Shown in pieces: positions 1 to 7,014 of a stretch of DNA of 64,000 nt. The notes below the pieces were generated by a model. The model saw only the letters and a program-made list of their open reading frames with translations. It searched no databases and was not told the origin of the DNA. A program made the translations under genes and the position numbers. How positions within the stretch are numbered: position 1 is the first letter of the stretch; each line of letters begins with the position of its first letter. This DNA comes from Chitinophagaceae bacterium (lineage in GTDB: Bacteria; Bacteroidota; Bacteroidia; Chitinophagales; UBA10324), in contig CANIPU010000007.1 in assembly GCA_947469485.1 (NCBI GenBank), forward strand, positions 78,637 to 142,636, written 5' to 3'.

Positions 1-2670
1 GCAGGTGTGTTCAAGGTTGTTGTTTCTAATGTCGTTTGCTGCTGCAATGATTTTGTTTTTTATTCCTTCAAGGTCATTTGCTGTTAGTTCGTTTTTGTAA
101 CCTTCATTTGTGTCAAGGTTGTATATCTGTAAGAAGTCAGCATTTTCTCCTGTCAAGGCACGATAACCCAATGCGTAAAGCTGCAACTGGTCAATGGTTG
201 CACTGTATGCCTGTGAATCTTCTGTTGATTTGAAATCAACTATTGTTTTTTCAAAAGTGCCATCAAAATTTTTCTTTTTGATTAAGTCCATTTTGCCACT
301 TACTAAAATACCTTCTCCTAAGTCAAGTTGTATTTGCTTTTCAGCAAATTCAATTTGATTGAACTCGGGTGAATTTTTATCATAATAAATATTCACTGCG
401 GTGTCTGCCTTTGTTGTCATGGCGGCAGTTATCTTTTCCGTTGCATAAGGAAAATTAGTGTGCCTGTTTAAAAGCGTTTCTAATTCTGTTTTTGCAATTT
501 CATTTCCGTCAAGATATTCTCTATGCAATTCCATCAGTGTATTGTGTATTGCAGAACCATAACCCATTCTTGCACCCAATGGAGATTGAAAACCATAGAA
601 TGTATAAAACTTGAAACTGTAAGGACAATCAAAAAATGATTTCAGCAATGAGAAAGTGAGTGAAATATTTGATAAGTCCAAAAATGGTTTTGGTGTGCCG
701 TGTTCTCTTTCTGCATAATTGCGGTTTGGTGAAATAATTACATAGTCAGATGCTCTTACTTCATTTCCAAAAATTGATTCATTGCCTTGCTGCCTTCCAT
801 CGGGGGCACGGCTCATTAGAAGGAATTTTTTTGCCCTTGTGATTGCTACATACATTAACCTTCTTTCATCTTCCGGTCTTGGAAAATATCTTTCAACTCC
901 TCTGATTAAAGTTCTTTCAATGAAATGCCAAACTTGTTTTCCTGATGGTTGTTTTGAAGGCAAATAATTTTTATTCAGTCCCGGAATAAACACTACTGGA
1001 AACTCCAACCCTTTTGCTTGGTAGATAGTCATTATCTGCACTGCGTTTGGAGTTTTGTAAGTGTTGTTTTGCCAACCTTCGGGATAGTAGTCGGCTGCTG
1101 AATAAAGTAAGAAACTTAGAAAGGTTGAAAGTTTTCTGTCGGGTGGATATGTGAAGTAAATTGTTTCAAAATCATTTATGATTTGACTGAACATACCAAG
1201 GTTGTAAAAAATTATTTCTTCGTTGCTGAACCCTGTTACTTCTGCTGCTTCATCAGAAAAAAGGTCTTCACGGATTCCTGCTTTGTCAAGGAATGTTTGA
1301 AAGATTACTTGAATGTTGAATCTTTCGTAGTAGGTGTTTTTGTTGGGTTTGTTCTTATCAAGAAAAGCAATTGCATCATTTAGTTTTTCCTCTGTTACAT
1401 TGTCGCTAAGTGATAGCCAATGATGTTTCAATGTTTCTTTGTCAAGCTGTGCATTGAGATACATAAAGATTGCCTTTGATGCACCTACTTCATGCCGTTG
1501 GAATAAATTATTTACACCTGAAACAATGAAAGGAATTTGTGCTGCTTGCAGTGCTTCAATTATTGCATCTGCTTTTTTCCATTTACGGACAAGTATGACA
1601 AAGTCAGAATAGTCAAGCCCCCTGTGTTCTAATTCGGGTTTGTCTTGAAATAATGTACCTCTTAAATTGCGAATAGAATTTACAATGTTTTCATTTTCTT
1701 CTTCAACTGTGTTGAACTGGTTGTAAAGAATATCGCCTTTCTCATAGGTCTGAAAACCCTTTGCAACCATTTGTTTTGGTAGTCGTGCTGAATTGTTGGT
1801 GATGACTTTCAAGGCAACATCTACAATTGCTTTTGAACTTCGGAAGTTATCGTTCAAGATAACTTCTTTTACATTGTTGTATCGTTCTTTGAAGTGTTGT
1901 ATGTAATCAATATCACTACCACGCCACTGAAAAATTGTTTGGTCATCATCTCCTACAACACAAGTGTTTGCACCTAATTCGTAAAGCTCCCTAACCAATG
2001 CTTCTTGAATTGGGTTGACATCCTGATACTCGTCAACTATTAAATAGCCAATGTTGTTTTTGATTTTATTGCGAAAGGCATCATCATTTTTTATGTGATG
2101 AAATGCCTTTGTCATAATCATTGTAAAGTCAAGGTAGCAGCTTTGTTGAAGTGTTTTTTCATATTGTTCTAATGCTGTGAAAAGGTCTGCCGGAACATCT
2201 TCACGATTATGAAAATCTGCTTCACGAAGTATTCCCATTAACTGAATGAAATGCCCTGTGTCCTTAAACCTATCCATATCAAGGGCTTTCATTCCAATGG
2301 TTGAAAACTTTCTTTCAACAAAAAGTTTTAGCTTGATTTCATCAAGCACTGAAAACTTTTGAAATTCATATTTGTAATCCTGTAAAACATTTAAGCACCA
2401 AGCATGTATTGTTCCGATATACATTTCTGAAAGCCCTTTCAAATCGGGTAATTGCTCACGGCAAAGTTTTAAGATTCTTGCCTGTAATTCTCCTGCTGCT
2501 TTTTCGGTGTAGGTGAACGCAATTACTTTTGAAGGTGGTGTGCCTTGTTTCAGTATGTTGATGATGCGTTCTGAAATAACTTGGGTCTTGCCTGAACCAG
2601 CACAAGCGATGATAAGAAGGTTCTTATCAAGCGTATTCATTGCATTAATCTGTTCAGGTGTGTATTTCAT
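1..2670 (-). CDS. UvrD/Rep-type DNA helicase fused to RecB-like nuclease (3' end outside window)
   Basis: I translated this frame myself: it is open from the ATG at 2670 to the left edge (890 codons, no stop), so the C-terminus is missing. All superfamily 1A helicase motifs are visible: Q motif near residue 5, Walker A GSGKT at 25-29, FTYTEKAA near 52, VDEYQD near 212-217 (motif II), GDDDQTIFQWRG near 240 (motif III), TIYQAKGLEF near 548 (motif V) and YVAITRAK near 607 (motif VI). After about residue 690 comes a PD-(D/E)XK nuclease of the RecB/AddB type: a helix with H in AIHNTLMELH near 700, SGKMDLI near 790 and the catalytic VDFKS near 811. It is expected to be a 3'-5' DNA translocase that cleaves DNA. 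It overlaps the upstream XRE gene by ATGA, so the two are co-translated. A housekeeping repair role is possible, but the position on a tRNA-linked island suggests cargo such as defence. Confidence 0.9.
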   Translation of the reverse strand, partial: MKYTPEQINAMNTLDKNLLIIACAGSGKTQVISERIINILKQGTPPSKVIAFTYTEKAAGELQARILKLCREQLPDLKGLSEMYIGTIHAWCLNVLQDYKYEFQKFSVLDEIKLKLFVERKFSTIGMKALDMDRFKDTGHFIQLMGILREADFHNREDVPADLFTALEQYEKTLQQSCYLDFTMIMTKAFHHIKNDDAFRNKIKNNIGYLIVDEYQDVNPIQEALVRELYELGANTCVVGDDDQTIFQWRGSDIDYIQHFKERYNNVKEVILNDNFRSSKAIVDVALKVITNNSARLPKQMVAKGFQTYEKGDILYNQFNTVEEENENIVNSIRNLRGTLFQDKPELEHRGLDYSDFVILVRKWKKADAIIEALQAAQIPFIVSGVNNLFQRHEVGASKAIFMYLNAQLDKETLKHHWLSLSDNVTEEKLNDAIAFLDKNKPNKNTYYERFNIQVIFQTFLDKAGIREDLFSDEAAEVTGFSNEEIIFYNLGMFSQIINDFETIYFTYPPDRKLSTFLSFLLYSAADYYPEGWQNNTYKTPNAVQIMTIYQAKGLEFPVVFIPGLNKNYLPSKQPSGKQVWHFIERTLIRGVERYFPRPEDERRLMYVAITRAKKFLLMSRAPDGRQQGNESIFGNEVRASDYVIISPNRNYAEREHGTPKPFLDLSNISLTFSLLKSFFDCPYSFKFYTFYGFQSPLGARMGYGSAIHNTLMELHREYLDGNEIAKTELETLLNRHTNFPYATEKITAAMTTKADTAVNIYYDKNSPEFNQIEFAEKQIQLDLGEGILVSGKMDLIKKKNFDGTFEKTIVDFKSTEDSQAYSATIDQLQLYALGYRALTGENADFLQIYNLDTNEGYKNELTANDLEGIKNKIIAAANDIRNNNLEHTC

Positions 2671-2993
2671 TTCTTGTTCAAATTGTTTTTATAATACTTA
2701 ATTTCTTTTAGTGCTTGCTTCAAAACAACAGAGCCAAAAATTTCATGAGCTAATTCTAATAAAATTTTTTCACTAAGAAACTTTATAACTAATTTTCTTT
2801 CACTGGTTTTATATAGCAATGCAAATTTGGGGAGTAGCTTTCTGCTGATATTTCTTTCACCTCTTTCCATCTTGCTGAGAATGGCAATGTCAATGCGCAA
2901 ATGAGCGGCAGCGAGTGTTAGCGAGATTTTTTTTCTCATGCGAAGATTGCGAAGCAATGCGCCAAGAGAAATGTTTTCAGATTGGTTTGACAC
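2667..2993 (-). CDS. Small XRE-family HTH transcriptional regulator
   Basis: 108 residues with an N-terminal XRE/Cro-type helix-turn-helix (about residues 8-62: LGALLRNLRMRKKISLTLAA, then an ILSKMERGERNIS recognition segment) and a C-terminal helical tail ending in a lysine/asparagine-rich stretch. The start is GTG at 2993. The gene overlaps the helicase-nuclease start by four bases (ATGA), which makes one translational unit. The architecture resembles the short regulators that precede restriction or defence genes in Bacteroidota and act on their own promoter. A perfect 7-bp inverted repeat lies exactly on its start codon (2987-3003), fitting autoregulation, although that is inference. Function as a DNA-binding regulator is well supported; the controlled genes are inferred from linkage. 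Confidence 0.85.
   Translation of the reverse strand: MSNQSENISLGALLRNLRMRKKISLTLAAAHLRIDIAILSKMERGERNISRKLLPKFALLYKTSERKLVIKFLSEKILLELAHEIFGSVVLKQALKEIKYYKNNLNKK
2946..2958. repeat. Inverted repeat ATTGC-GAA-GCAAT containing GCGAAGC
   Basis: A perfect 5-bp inverted repeat around a GAA spacer lies inside the 5' part of the XRE gene. Its core TGCGAAGCA is identical to the core of the hairpin at 3029-3043. GCGAAGC is known from biophysical work as an exceptionally stable DNA mini-hairpin. Confidence 0.5.
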
Positions 2994-3003
2994 GAAGTGT
3001 CAA
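2987..3003. promoter_or_regulatory. Palindrome TTGACAC-GAA-GTGTCAA on the XRE start codon
   Basis: Two perfect 7-bp arms separated by GAA; the left arm contains the GTG start codon of the XRE gene. A small HTH regulator often binds such a dyad over its own start or promoter, so this is a candidate autoregulatory operator. The palindrome is directly visible; the function is inferred. Confidence 0.5.
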
Positions 3004-3028
3004 TACTAATAAAATGATTTGAAACAAA

Positions 3029-3043
3029 AGCTGCGAAGCAGCT
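3029..3043. repeat. Hairpin AGCTGC-GAA-GCAGCT upstream of XRE gene
   Basis: A perfect 6-bp inverted repeat with the same GAA spacer as the palindrome at 2987-3003, located 36 bp upstream of the XRE start. It also contains GCGAAGC. It could be a second operator half-set or a 5'-leader hairpin. Confidence 0.5.
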
Positions 3044-3062
3044 AATGTTGAAAAATATGTGT

Positions 3063-3072
3063 GGGGGGGGGG
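3063..3072. repeat. Homopolymer tract of ten G
   Basis: A run of ten G (C10 on the coding strand of the XRE operon) sits about 70 bp upstream of the XRE start, in the likely promoter/leader region. Runs of this length in AT-rich genomes are prone to slippage. Confidence 0.7.
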
Positions 3073-3096
3073 TAAGGAGGGTAAGTGATTTTGGCT

Positions 3097-3136
3097 AAAA
3101 GCAAAAACGCCCACCTTGATGAGGTGAGCGCTTTGC
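3097..3136 (-). terminator. Rho-independent terminator of the vapE operon
   Basis: Read leftward, a stem built from GCGCTCACCT and AGGTGGGCG with a five-base loop is followed by TTTTTGCTTTT. It lies 45 bp beyond the stop of the VapE-like gene and separates the integrase/HTH/VapE operon from the XRE-helicase unit, which therefore needs its own promoter. Confidence 0.75.
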
Positions 3137-3180
3137 ATTTAACACTAAAAGTTTGACGGAATTATCTTACCTATCTTACC

Positions 3181-4503
3181 TTATTCGGGCAAATCTGTTT
3201 CCATTCGAAACCTTGACTGATAACCAGCTAACTCTACATCTTTCAACTTCATAGCATAGATCCATCTGTTTTTGCGTTTCAGGCGATGAAACTTATTCTT
3301 CTTCAAAGCCCTACCCAATTTGTTTACCATTGAATCAGTGATATTCAAATTTGCTTTCTCTGCAAGAGCAGTTGCAATTGCGGTGGCGGAAAGAAAAAGG
3401 GTGCATCCTTCTACTTCTGCCGGTTCGTAATTAGAAAGTAATAATTCTTCTTCAACTGATACCACACTATACTGTTCGTTGTTTGCAGAAATCTTTTCAA
3501 TCTCTTCCTGGTCGAACCAAAACTTAAACTCTTTCGATTTGAAAAGGTGATATGCCTGAGCATAAACCTTACTCAAATCAATTTCGTGATTGAAATTTAT
3601 TTCAAGCGATTCAAAGCAAAGGAATCTTCTGGAACCCGTGGTGTCATTGAGGAATTGTTTACTGTTAACCGAGCCAGCGAATGAAGCGCGGCGAGGCAGG
3701 TTCTCATTGTTAATCCCATATGGACGGCGAATGCGAATTCCGTTTTTGGTAATCAATTCTTTCAAGCTCCCGATTTCGGATTTGTTCAGGTTTTCCAATT
3801 CGTCAAGGTTAATCAACATGCACTCGGAGAGCTGAATGATTGTATCCTTATTGTTCGGATTAATAGTACCTGAGAACTTGTAAGTTTTCAGTTGATCAGG
3901 AATAAGGTTGAGCATCCAAGTTGTTTTACCTACACCCTGCTTACCTGAAAAAACAATCACAGTGTGATTGATTGTTTCATCGTCGAGAGCGCAAGCGACC
4001 ATTGCTACTAACCATTTTTTGAAGCAAGCTTGCCAAAGCTCATCGTCGTTGGTTTTTACAGTAGCAGCGAGAGCTGCGATATGGTCTGTTTGGCCATCCC
4101 ATTCCGGTAATGAGTTGAAGTATTCAACGAATGGGTCGTAAACTTCGGAGAAGTTGGAGTTCAGCAACGAACGAAGTGAAGTGCTGTAAGCTCCAATTTT
4201 GTTTTTCTGCAGTTCACGAAGAATAGAATTAGCAATGTAATCCGATAGGATTATATACTTACTCTCTTCTTTGAATTTGTATTCTATCTGCCCTATTACT
4301 TTGTTGTAACGGAAATCGAATCGCTTGTTGAGGTGCGCCTCCATGATGTCAATGTTGGAATGGCTCATTTCTGATTCTGTTTCAGGCAGCCGCTCTACCG
4401 GGGCTGCTTCTGAAATTACCTCCGCTACAGCGGGAATTATCTTTGTATCTAATAGTAAAATCTCTAATGGAGATTCCGGTTTTAATAAATTAGCTTGTTG
4501 CAT
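3181..4503 (-). CDS. VapE/VirE-family P-loop protein of a mobile element
   Basis: 440 residues matching the virulence-associated E (VapE/VirE, PF05272-like) helicase-type ATPase found in phage satellites, prophages and mobilizable islands. Visible: Walker A GKQGVGKTT at 187-195, Walker B LINLDELENL near 230-238, a sensor-like SVNSKQFLNDTTGSRRF near 278-294 with a candidate arginine finger, and a C-terminal winged-helix-like basic segment (about 375-425). The N-terminal 50 residues are low-conservation; no primase domain is present in this protein. It is the last gene of a leftward operon and overlaps the KilAC gene by 14 bp. The likely role is element replication or interference with a helper phage; the family role is established only in part. 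Confidence 0.85.
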   Translation of the reverse strand: MQQANLLKPESPLEILLLDTKIIPAVAEVISEAAPVERLPETESEMSHSNIDIMEAHLNKRFDFRYNKVIGQIEYKFKEESKYIILSDYIANSILRELQKNKIGAYSTSLRSLLNSNFSEVYDPFVEYFNSLPEWDGQTDHIAALAATVKTNDDELWQACFKKWLVAMVACALDDETINHTVIVFSGKQGVGKTTWMLNLIPDQLKTYKFSGTINPNNKDTIIQLSECMLINLDELENLNKSEIGSLKELITKNGIRIRRPYGINNENLPRRASFAGSVNSKQFLNDTTGSRRFLCFESLEINFNHEIDLSKVYAQAYHLFKSKEFKFWFDQEEIEKISANNEQYSVVSVEEELLLSNYEPAEVEGCTLFLSATAIATALAEKANLNITDSMVNKLGRALKKNKFHRLKRKNRWIYAMKLKDVELAGYQSRFRMETDLPE

Positions 4504-4819
4504 AATTGCCTTGGTTGTTAGTTAATAATTGTTTGATGTATTCCATTCCTTTTAATGAAACCAGTGTAACAGTTTGGACAAACAAGATTTGACCATAGCT
4601 GTTAGTAATATCCTTAATCACATACTTAAAATATCCTCTGTCAATAAATTGTTGATATGGTTCATTAGAACCATTAATCACTTGGTTATCTCTCAGGAAT
4701 TTGAATAGCTTCGTGCGCCCAATTCCATTGACACTAATAATCTTGGCTGTTTCCTTCATGTCATACCAATTCTCTCCTTGCGGGTGTCCCGCTGTCGTTA
4801 TTTTGTTTACTTGAATCAT
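4490..4819 (-). CDS. KilAC-type phage antirepressor domain protein
   Basis: 109 residues made up almost entirely of a KilAC/ANT domain (PF03374-like): WYDMKETAKIISVNGIGRTK near 18-37, KLFKFLRDNQVI, PYQQFIDRGYFKYV and a final VSLKGMEYIKQLL helix. Such domains are DNA-binding modules of phage antirepressors, normally at the C-terminus of a BRO/AntA protein; here the domain stands alone. The start at 4819 overlaps the stop of the upstream HTH gene (ATGA) and its end overlaps the VapE gene, so all three are probably translated together. The role is likely control of island genes; target unknown. Confidence 0.8.
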   Translation of the reverse strand: MIQVNKITTAGHPQGENWYDMKETAKIISVNGIGRTKLFKFLRDNQVINGSNEPYQQFIDRGYFKYVIKDITNSYGQILFVQTVTLVSLKGMEYIKQLLTNNQGNYATS

Positions 4820-5097
4820 AGATTCACTTTTTTGTTAAAATGCTTCATCATCATTTGTTCGATGTCGCTGAGTTTATAAAATAATTTAGAACCAATCTTG
4901 GAGTGCGGAAGTATGCCGCGGTCTCTCCACTCTTGCCCGGTTCGGGGGCTGATTTTCAGTAATCTGATTAAATCTGAGTTGTCAATATACTGAAAATTCT
5001 TCTCGTACTGTTCGCCGTCCTTCGGCATCAAACTAATTATGTGTTCCAGCTTAATTAATACCTGCTGGAGAAGGTTTTCTATTTCCAAATTGACCAT
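4816..5097 (-). CDS. Excisionase-like HTH_17 protein (second copy)
   Basis: 93 residues: an N-terminal amphipathic helix (about 3-30) followed by a MerR/excisionase-type winged HTH (about 38-85: YIDNSDLIRLLKISPRTGQE, WRDRGILPHSKIGSKLFY, LSDIEQMM). Proteins of this type in Bacteroidota integrative elements act as excision directionality factors or regulators. It is related in architecture to the neighbour at 5219-5491 (same helix plus HTH, IGSKLFYKLSDIE against LGGTLFYDYEEIQ), suggesting duplication. It overlaps the KilAC start by ATGA. The start ATG lacks a Shine-Dalgarno; translation may depend on coupling or on a free leader. Confidence 0.8.
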   Translation of the reverse strand: MVNLEIENLLQQVLIKLEHIISLMPKDGEQYEKNFQYIDNSDLIRLLKISPRTGQEWRDRGILPHSKIGSKLFYKLSDIEQMMMKHFNKKVNL

Positions 5098-5163
5098 TGA
5101 TATGGTTTTTAATTATAAAAAAATTCCTGTTACTCACCTGTGAAGCGGGTGTCGCTTTTGAGC

Positions 5164-5222
5164 TTACTGTTTTTGTTCTGTCATAGGGCTACCTCCTTTT
5201 TTTTAGTGATAAAATTTGTCAT
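5164..5222 (-). other. Two chained mini-ORFs with a strong Shine-Dalgarno between HTH genes
   Basis: The upstream HTH stop overlaps ATG 5222 (ATGA) of a 13-codon ORF reading MTNFITKKKEVAL, whose TGA in turn overlaps ATG 5184 of a 6-codon ORF reading MTEQKQ. A perfect GGAGGT (5191-5196) preceded by A8 lies 6 bp before the second ATG. These may be coupled leader peptides or reinitiation relays. The sequence features are visible; expression is not proven. Confidence 0.4.
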
Positions 5223-5491
5223 GCAATGTTCTTTTTGTTCTTCTCAATTACTGATTGGATTTCTTCGTAGTCGTAGAATAGAGTTCCTCCAAGTTTACTG
5301 AACGGGATAACTCCCGCTATTCTAAGATTTTGTAAACTGGATGCTGAGATGCCAAGCATCTCCGCTACCTCACTACTTTTCATATATCTTTTGCCAGGGT
5401 TACTGGCTTTGCTAAGAGCATCTGTAAGATGCGAAATAATTTCATTCTTCATCTGAAGAATGTCTGACTGAGTAACAATGTTTATGTCCAT
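5219..5491 (-). CDS. Excisionase-like HTH_17 protein (first copy)
   Basis: 90 residues with an N-terminal helix (about 8-30) and a MerR/excisionase-type HTH (about 36-82: YMKSSEVAEMLGISASSLQN, LRIAGVIPFSKLGGTLFYDY, EEIQSVIEK). It is the first gene of the leftward operon that runs through the second HTH gene, KilAC and VapE. The 288 bp between it and the integrase stop must hold its promoter. By analogy with NBU/Tn4555-like elements of Bacteroides, two such HTH proteins beside the integrase commonly regulate or direct excision. No catalytic domain is present. Confidence 0.8.
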   Translation of the reverse strand: MDINIVTQSDILQMKNEIISHLTDALSKASNPGKRYMKSSEVAEMLGISASSLQNLRIAGVIPFSKLGGTLFYDYEEIQSVIEKNKKNIA

Positions 5492-5568
5492 ATAGTTAAA
5501 TTTTGTTTAGTTAGTGATGGGAGAAACAAGGGTTAACTACTCCCTAATTCTCCTTCTTTCAAATTCAT

Positions 5569-5588
5569 CTTTTGGAGTCATCCAAAAG
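5569..5588. repeat. Inverted repeat CTTTTGGA-GTCA-TCCAAAAG
   Basis: A perfect 8-bp inverted repeat with a 4-base loop, 78 bp upstream of the first HTH gene, in its only possible promoter region. Candidate operator for one of the island's HTH/KilAC regulators; function inferred. Confidence 0.45.
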
Positions 5589-5763
5589 TCCGTAAAGCAA
5601 AGGAACTGTATCAAAAATCGTGCTACAATATTGAAACTGTCTCTTTGGCATTTCAGAGGTAAAACCTACCTAATCATGCTTCACAAAAGTACGAATAAAT
5701 ATTGGATTTTCCTAATTTTTTTCAATATTTATTTTTATAATATTTTCAAATATTCTTACTTGT

Positions 5764-5779
5764 TTAAAGTGCACTTTAA
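5764..5779. repeat. 16-bp perfect palindrome touching the integrase stop codon
   Basis: TTAAAGTGCACTTTAA has no spacer and ends directly before the integrase stop codon, at the far end of the HTH-operon promoter region, next to a very AT-rich stretch (5690-5760). It could be a dimer binding site or recombination-related. Confidence 0.5.
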
Positions 5780-7012
5780 TTAAGCAATTTTCAAGATTTT
5801 GTTTTTCATTCTTGACTTTAACCCTTGCATTTCATCAGACACGCGACTGTCCATCATGCGCGCATAAATTTTTGTGGTGTTCATGTTTGAGTGAGCGAGC
5901 ATTTTGCTTACTGCTTCCAAACTGATGCCATTTGCAAGTGTAACGGTTGTGGCGAAAGTATGCCGGGCAAGGTGTGAAGAAATATTTTTATTGATTTCAC
6001 ATAAGTCACCAATCTCTTTTAAGTAAGCGTTCATCTTTTGATTACTGAGAACAGGAAGCAAGACACCTTTATTGATGCACATCGGATTTTCTTTGTACCT
6101 GTTCAAAATTTTCAGTGCTTCGGGAAGCAATGGAACATTCACATTTGAATTTGTTTTCGTGCGGTGTGTGCTTATCCAAAGCTCACCATCCGCACCTTTA
6201 ACAATGTGTTCCGGTTTTAATTTATTGACATCAGCATAAGCCAAACCAGTGTAACACTGAAAAAGAAAAGCATCTTTAACCTGCTGCATTCTAGGAATGG
6301 AAAAAGTTTTCGCTGCGAGTTTGTCTAATTCTTCTTGTGTTAAATATCCGCGGTCAACTTTTTTCAACTTGGGTTTGTAATTCAAGAATGGGTCCCGAAG
6401 CAACCAACCATTCGCAATAGCAATGCGAATAATTTTCTTGAAGTTCTTTATGTATTTGATGGTGGTGTTGTTCGCACACTTGCGAACTGAGCGCAGATAG
6501 TAATCAAGCTCAGTGATGAACTCATTATCTATATCACACAAAAAGAAATCTGATTTATTGTAACGCGACAAAACGAATGCACGCAAGTGATGTAAGCATG
6601 TTGTATATCTATCTAAAGTTCCGGCTGCGAAATCCTGACCGACTAATGATTTTACTTTCGCGTTGTGGTCTTCGAATATTGCAAACAAACTTTTTGACTT
6701 GGTAGAAATACCGAGGTAAGAATTTTTTATCGCCTCTGCTGTAACAGTTTTGTTTGCATCTTCCAACATGCGATGATGGTCATAAATTTTTGTGCGCACT
6801 GTATCAATATAAGTATTGATGCTTTTGAATTCCTCGCTTGAACCTTTGATGATTTCATTTCCGGGAACCCATCTTTCAATTGGTGCTTCTCGCTTGATTG
6901 CAAGTTCACTTCTCTTTCCGTCAACTGTGATTCTACAATAAATGGGAGCATTGCCCAGGCTGTCTGCCTTGTCTTTTCTGATGTAGAACAGAATGTTTAA
7001 ATTTTTTACCAT
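5780..7012 (-). CDS. Tyrosine recombinase/integrase of a tRNA-Ser-linked mobile element
   Basis: 410 residues in the Bacteroidota site-specific integrase layout: arm-binding N-terminus (about 5-90), SAM-like core-binding domain (about 107-205), catalytic domain (about 222-395). Catalytic residues visible: K286 in RTKTN, H347 and R350 in HLAR, H374 in LAHSN and nucleophile Y383 in KIYARM. The usual first arginine of box I is replaced: the motif reads YTGLAYADV with alanine at 258. Loss of that arginine is known in related Bacteroides integrases such as IntDOT, so the enzyme is probably active. The gene lies 270 bp from tRNA-Ser and reads away from it, the usual layout for an element integrated in a tRNA 3' end. 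AGGTATC repeats lie directly upstream. Confidence 0.92.
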   Translation of the reverse strand: MVKNLNILFYIRKDKADSLGNAPIYCRITVDGKRSELAIKREAPIERWVPGNEIIKGSSEEFKSINTYIDTVRTKIYDHHRMLEDANKTVTAEAIKNSYLGISTKSKSLFAIFEDHNAKVKSLVGQDFAAGTLDRYTTCLHHLRAFVLSRYNKSDFFLCDIDNEFITELDYYLRSVRKCANNTTIKYIKNFKKIIRIAIANGWLLRDPFLNYKPKLKKVDRGYLTQEELDKLAAKTFSIPRMQQVKDAFLFQCYTGLAYADVNKLKPEHIVKGADGELWISTHRTKTNSNVNVPLLPEALKILNRYKENPMCINKGVLLPVLSNQKMNAYLKEIGDLCEINKNISSHLARHTFATTVTLANGISLEAVSKMLAHSNMNTTKIYARMMDSRVSDEMQGLKSRMKNKILKIA

Positions 7013-7014
7013 TG

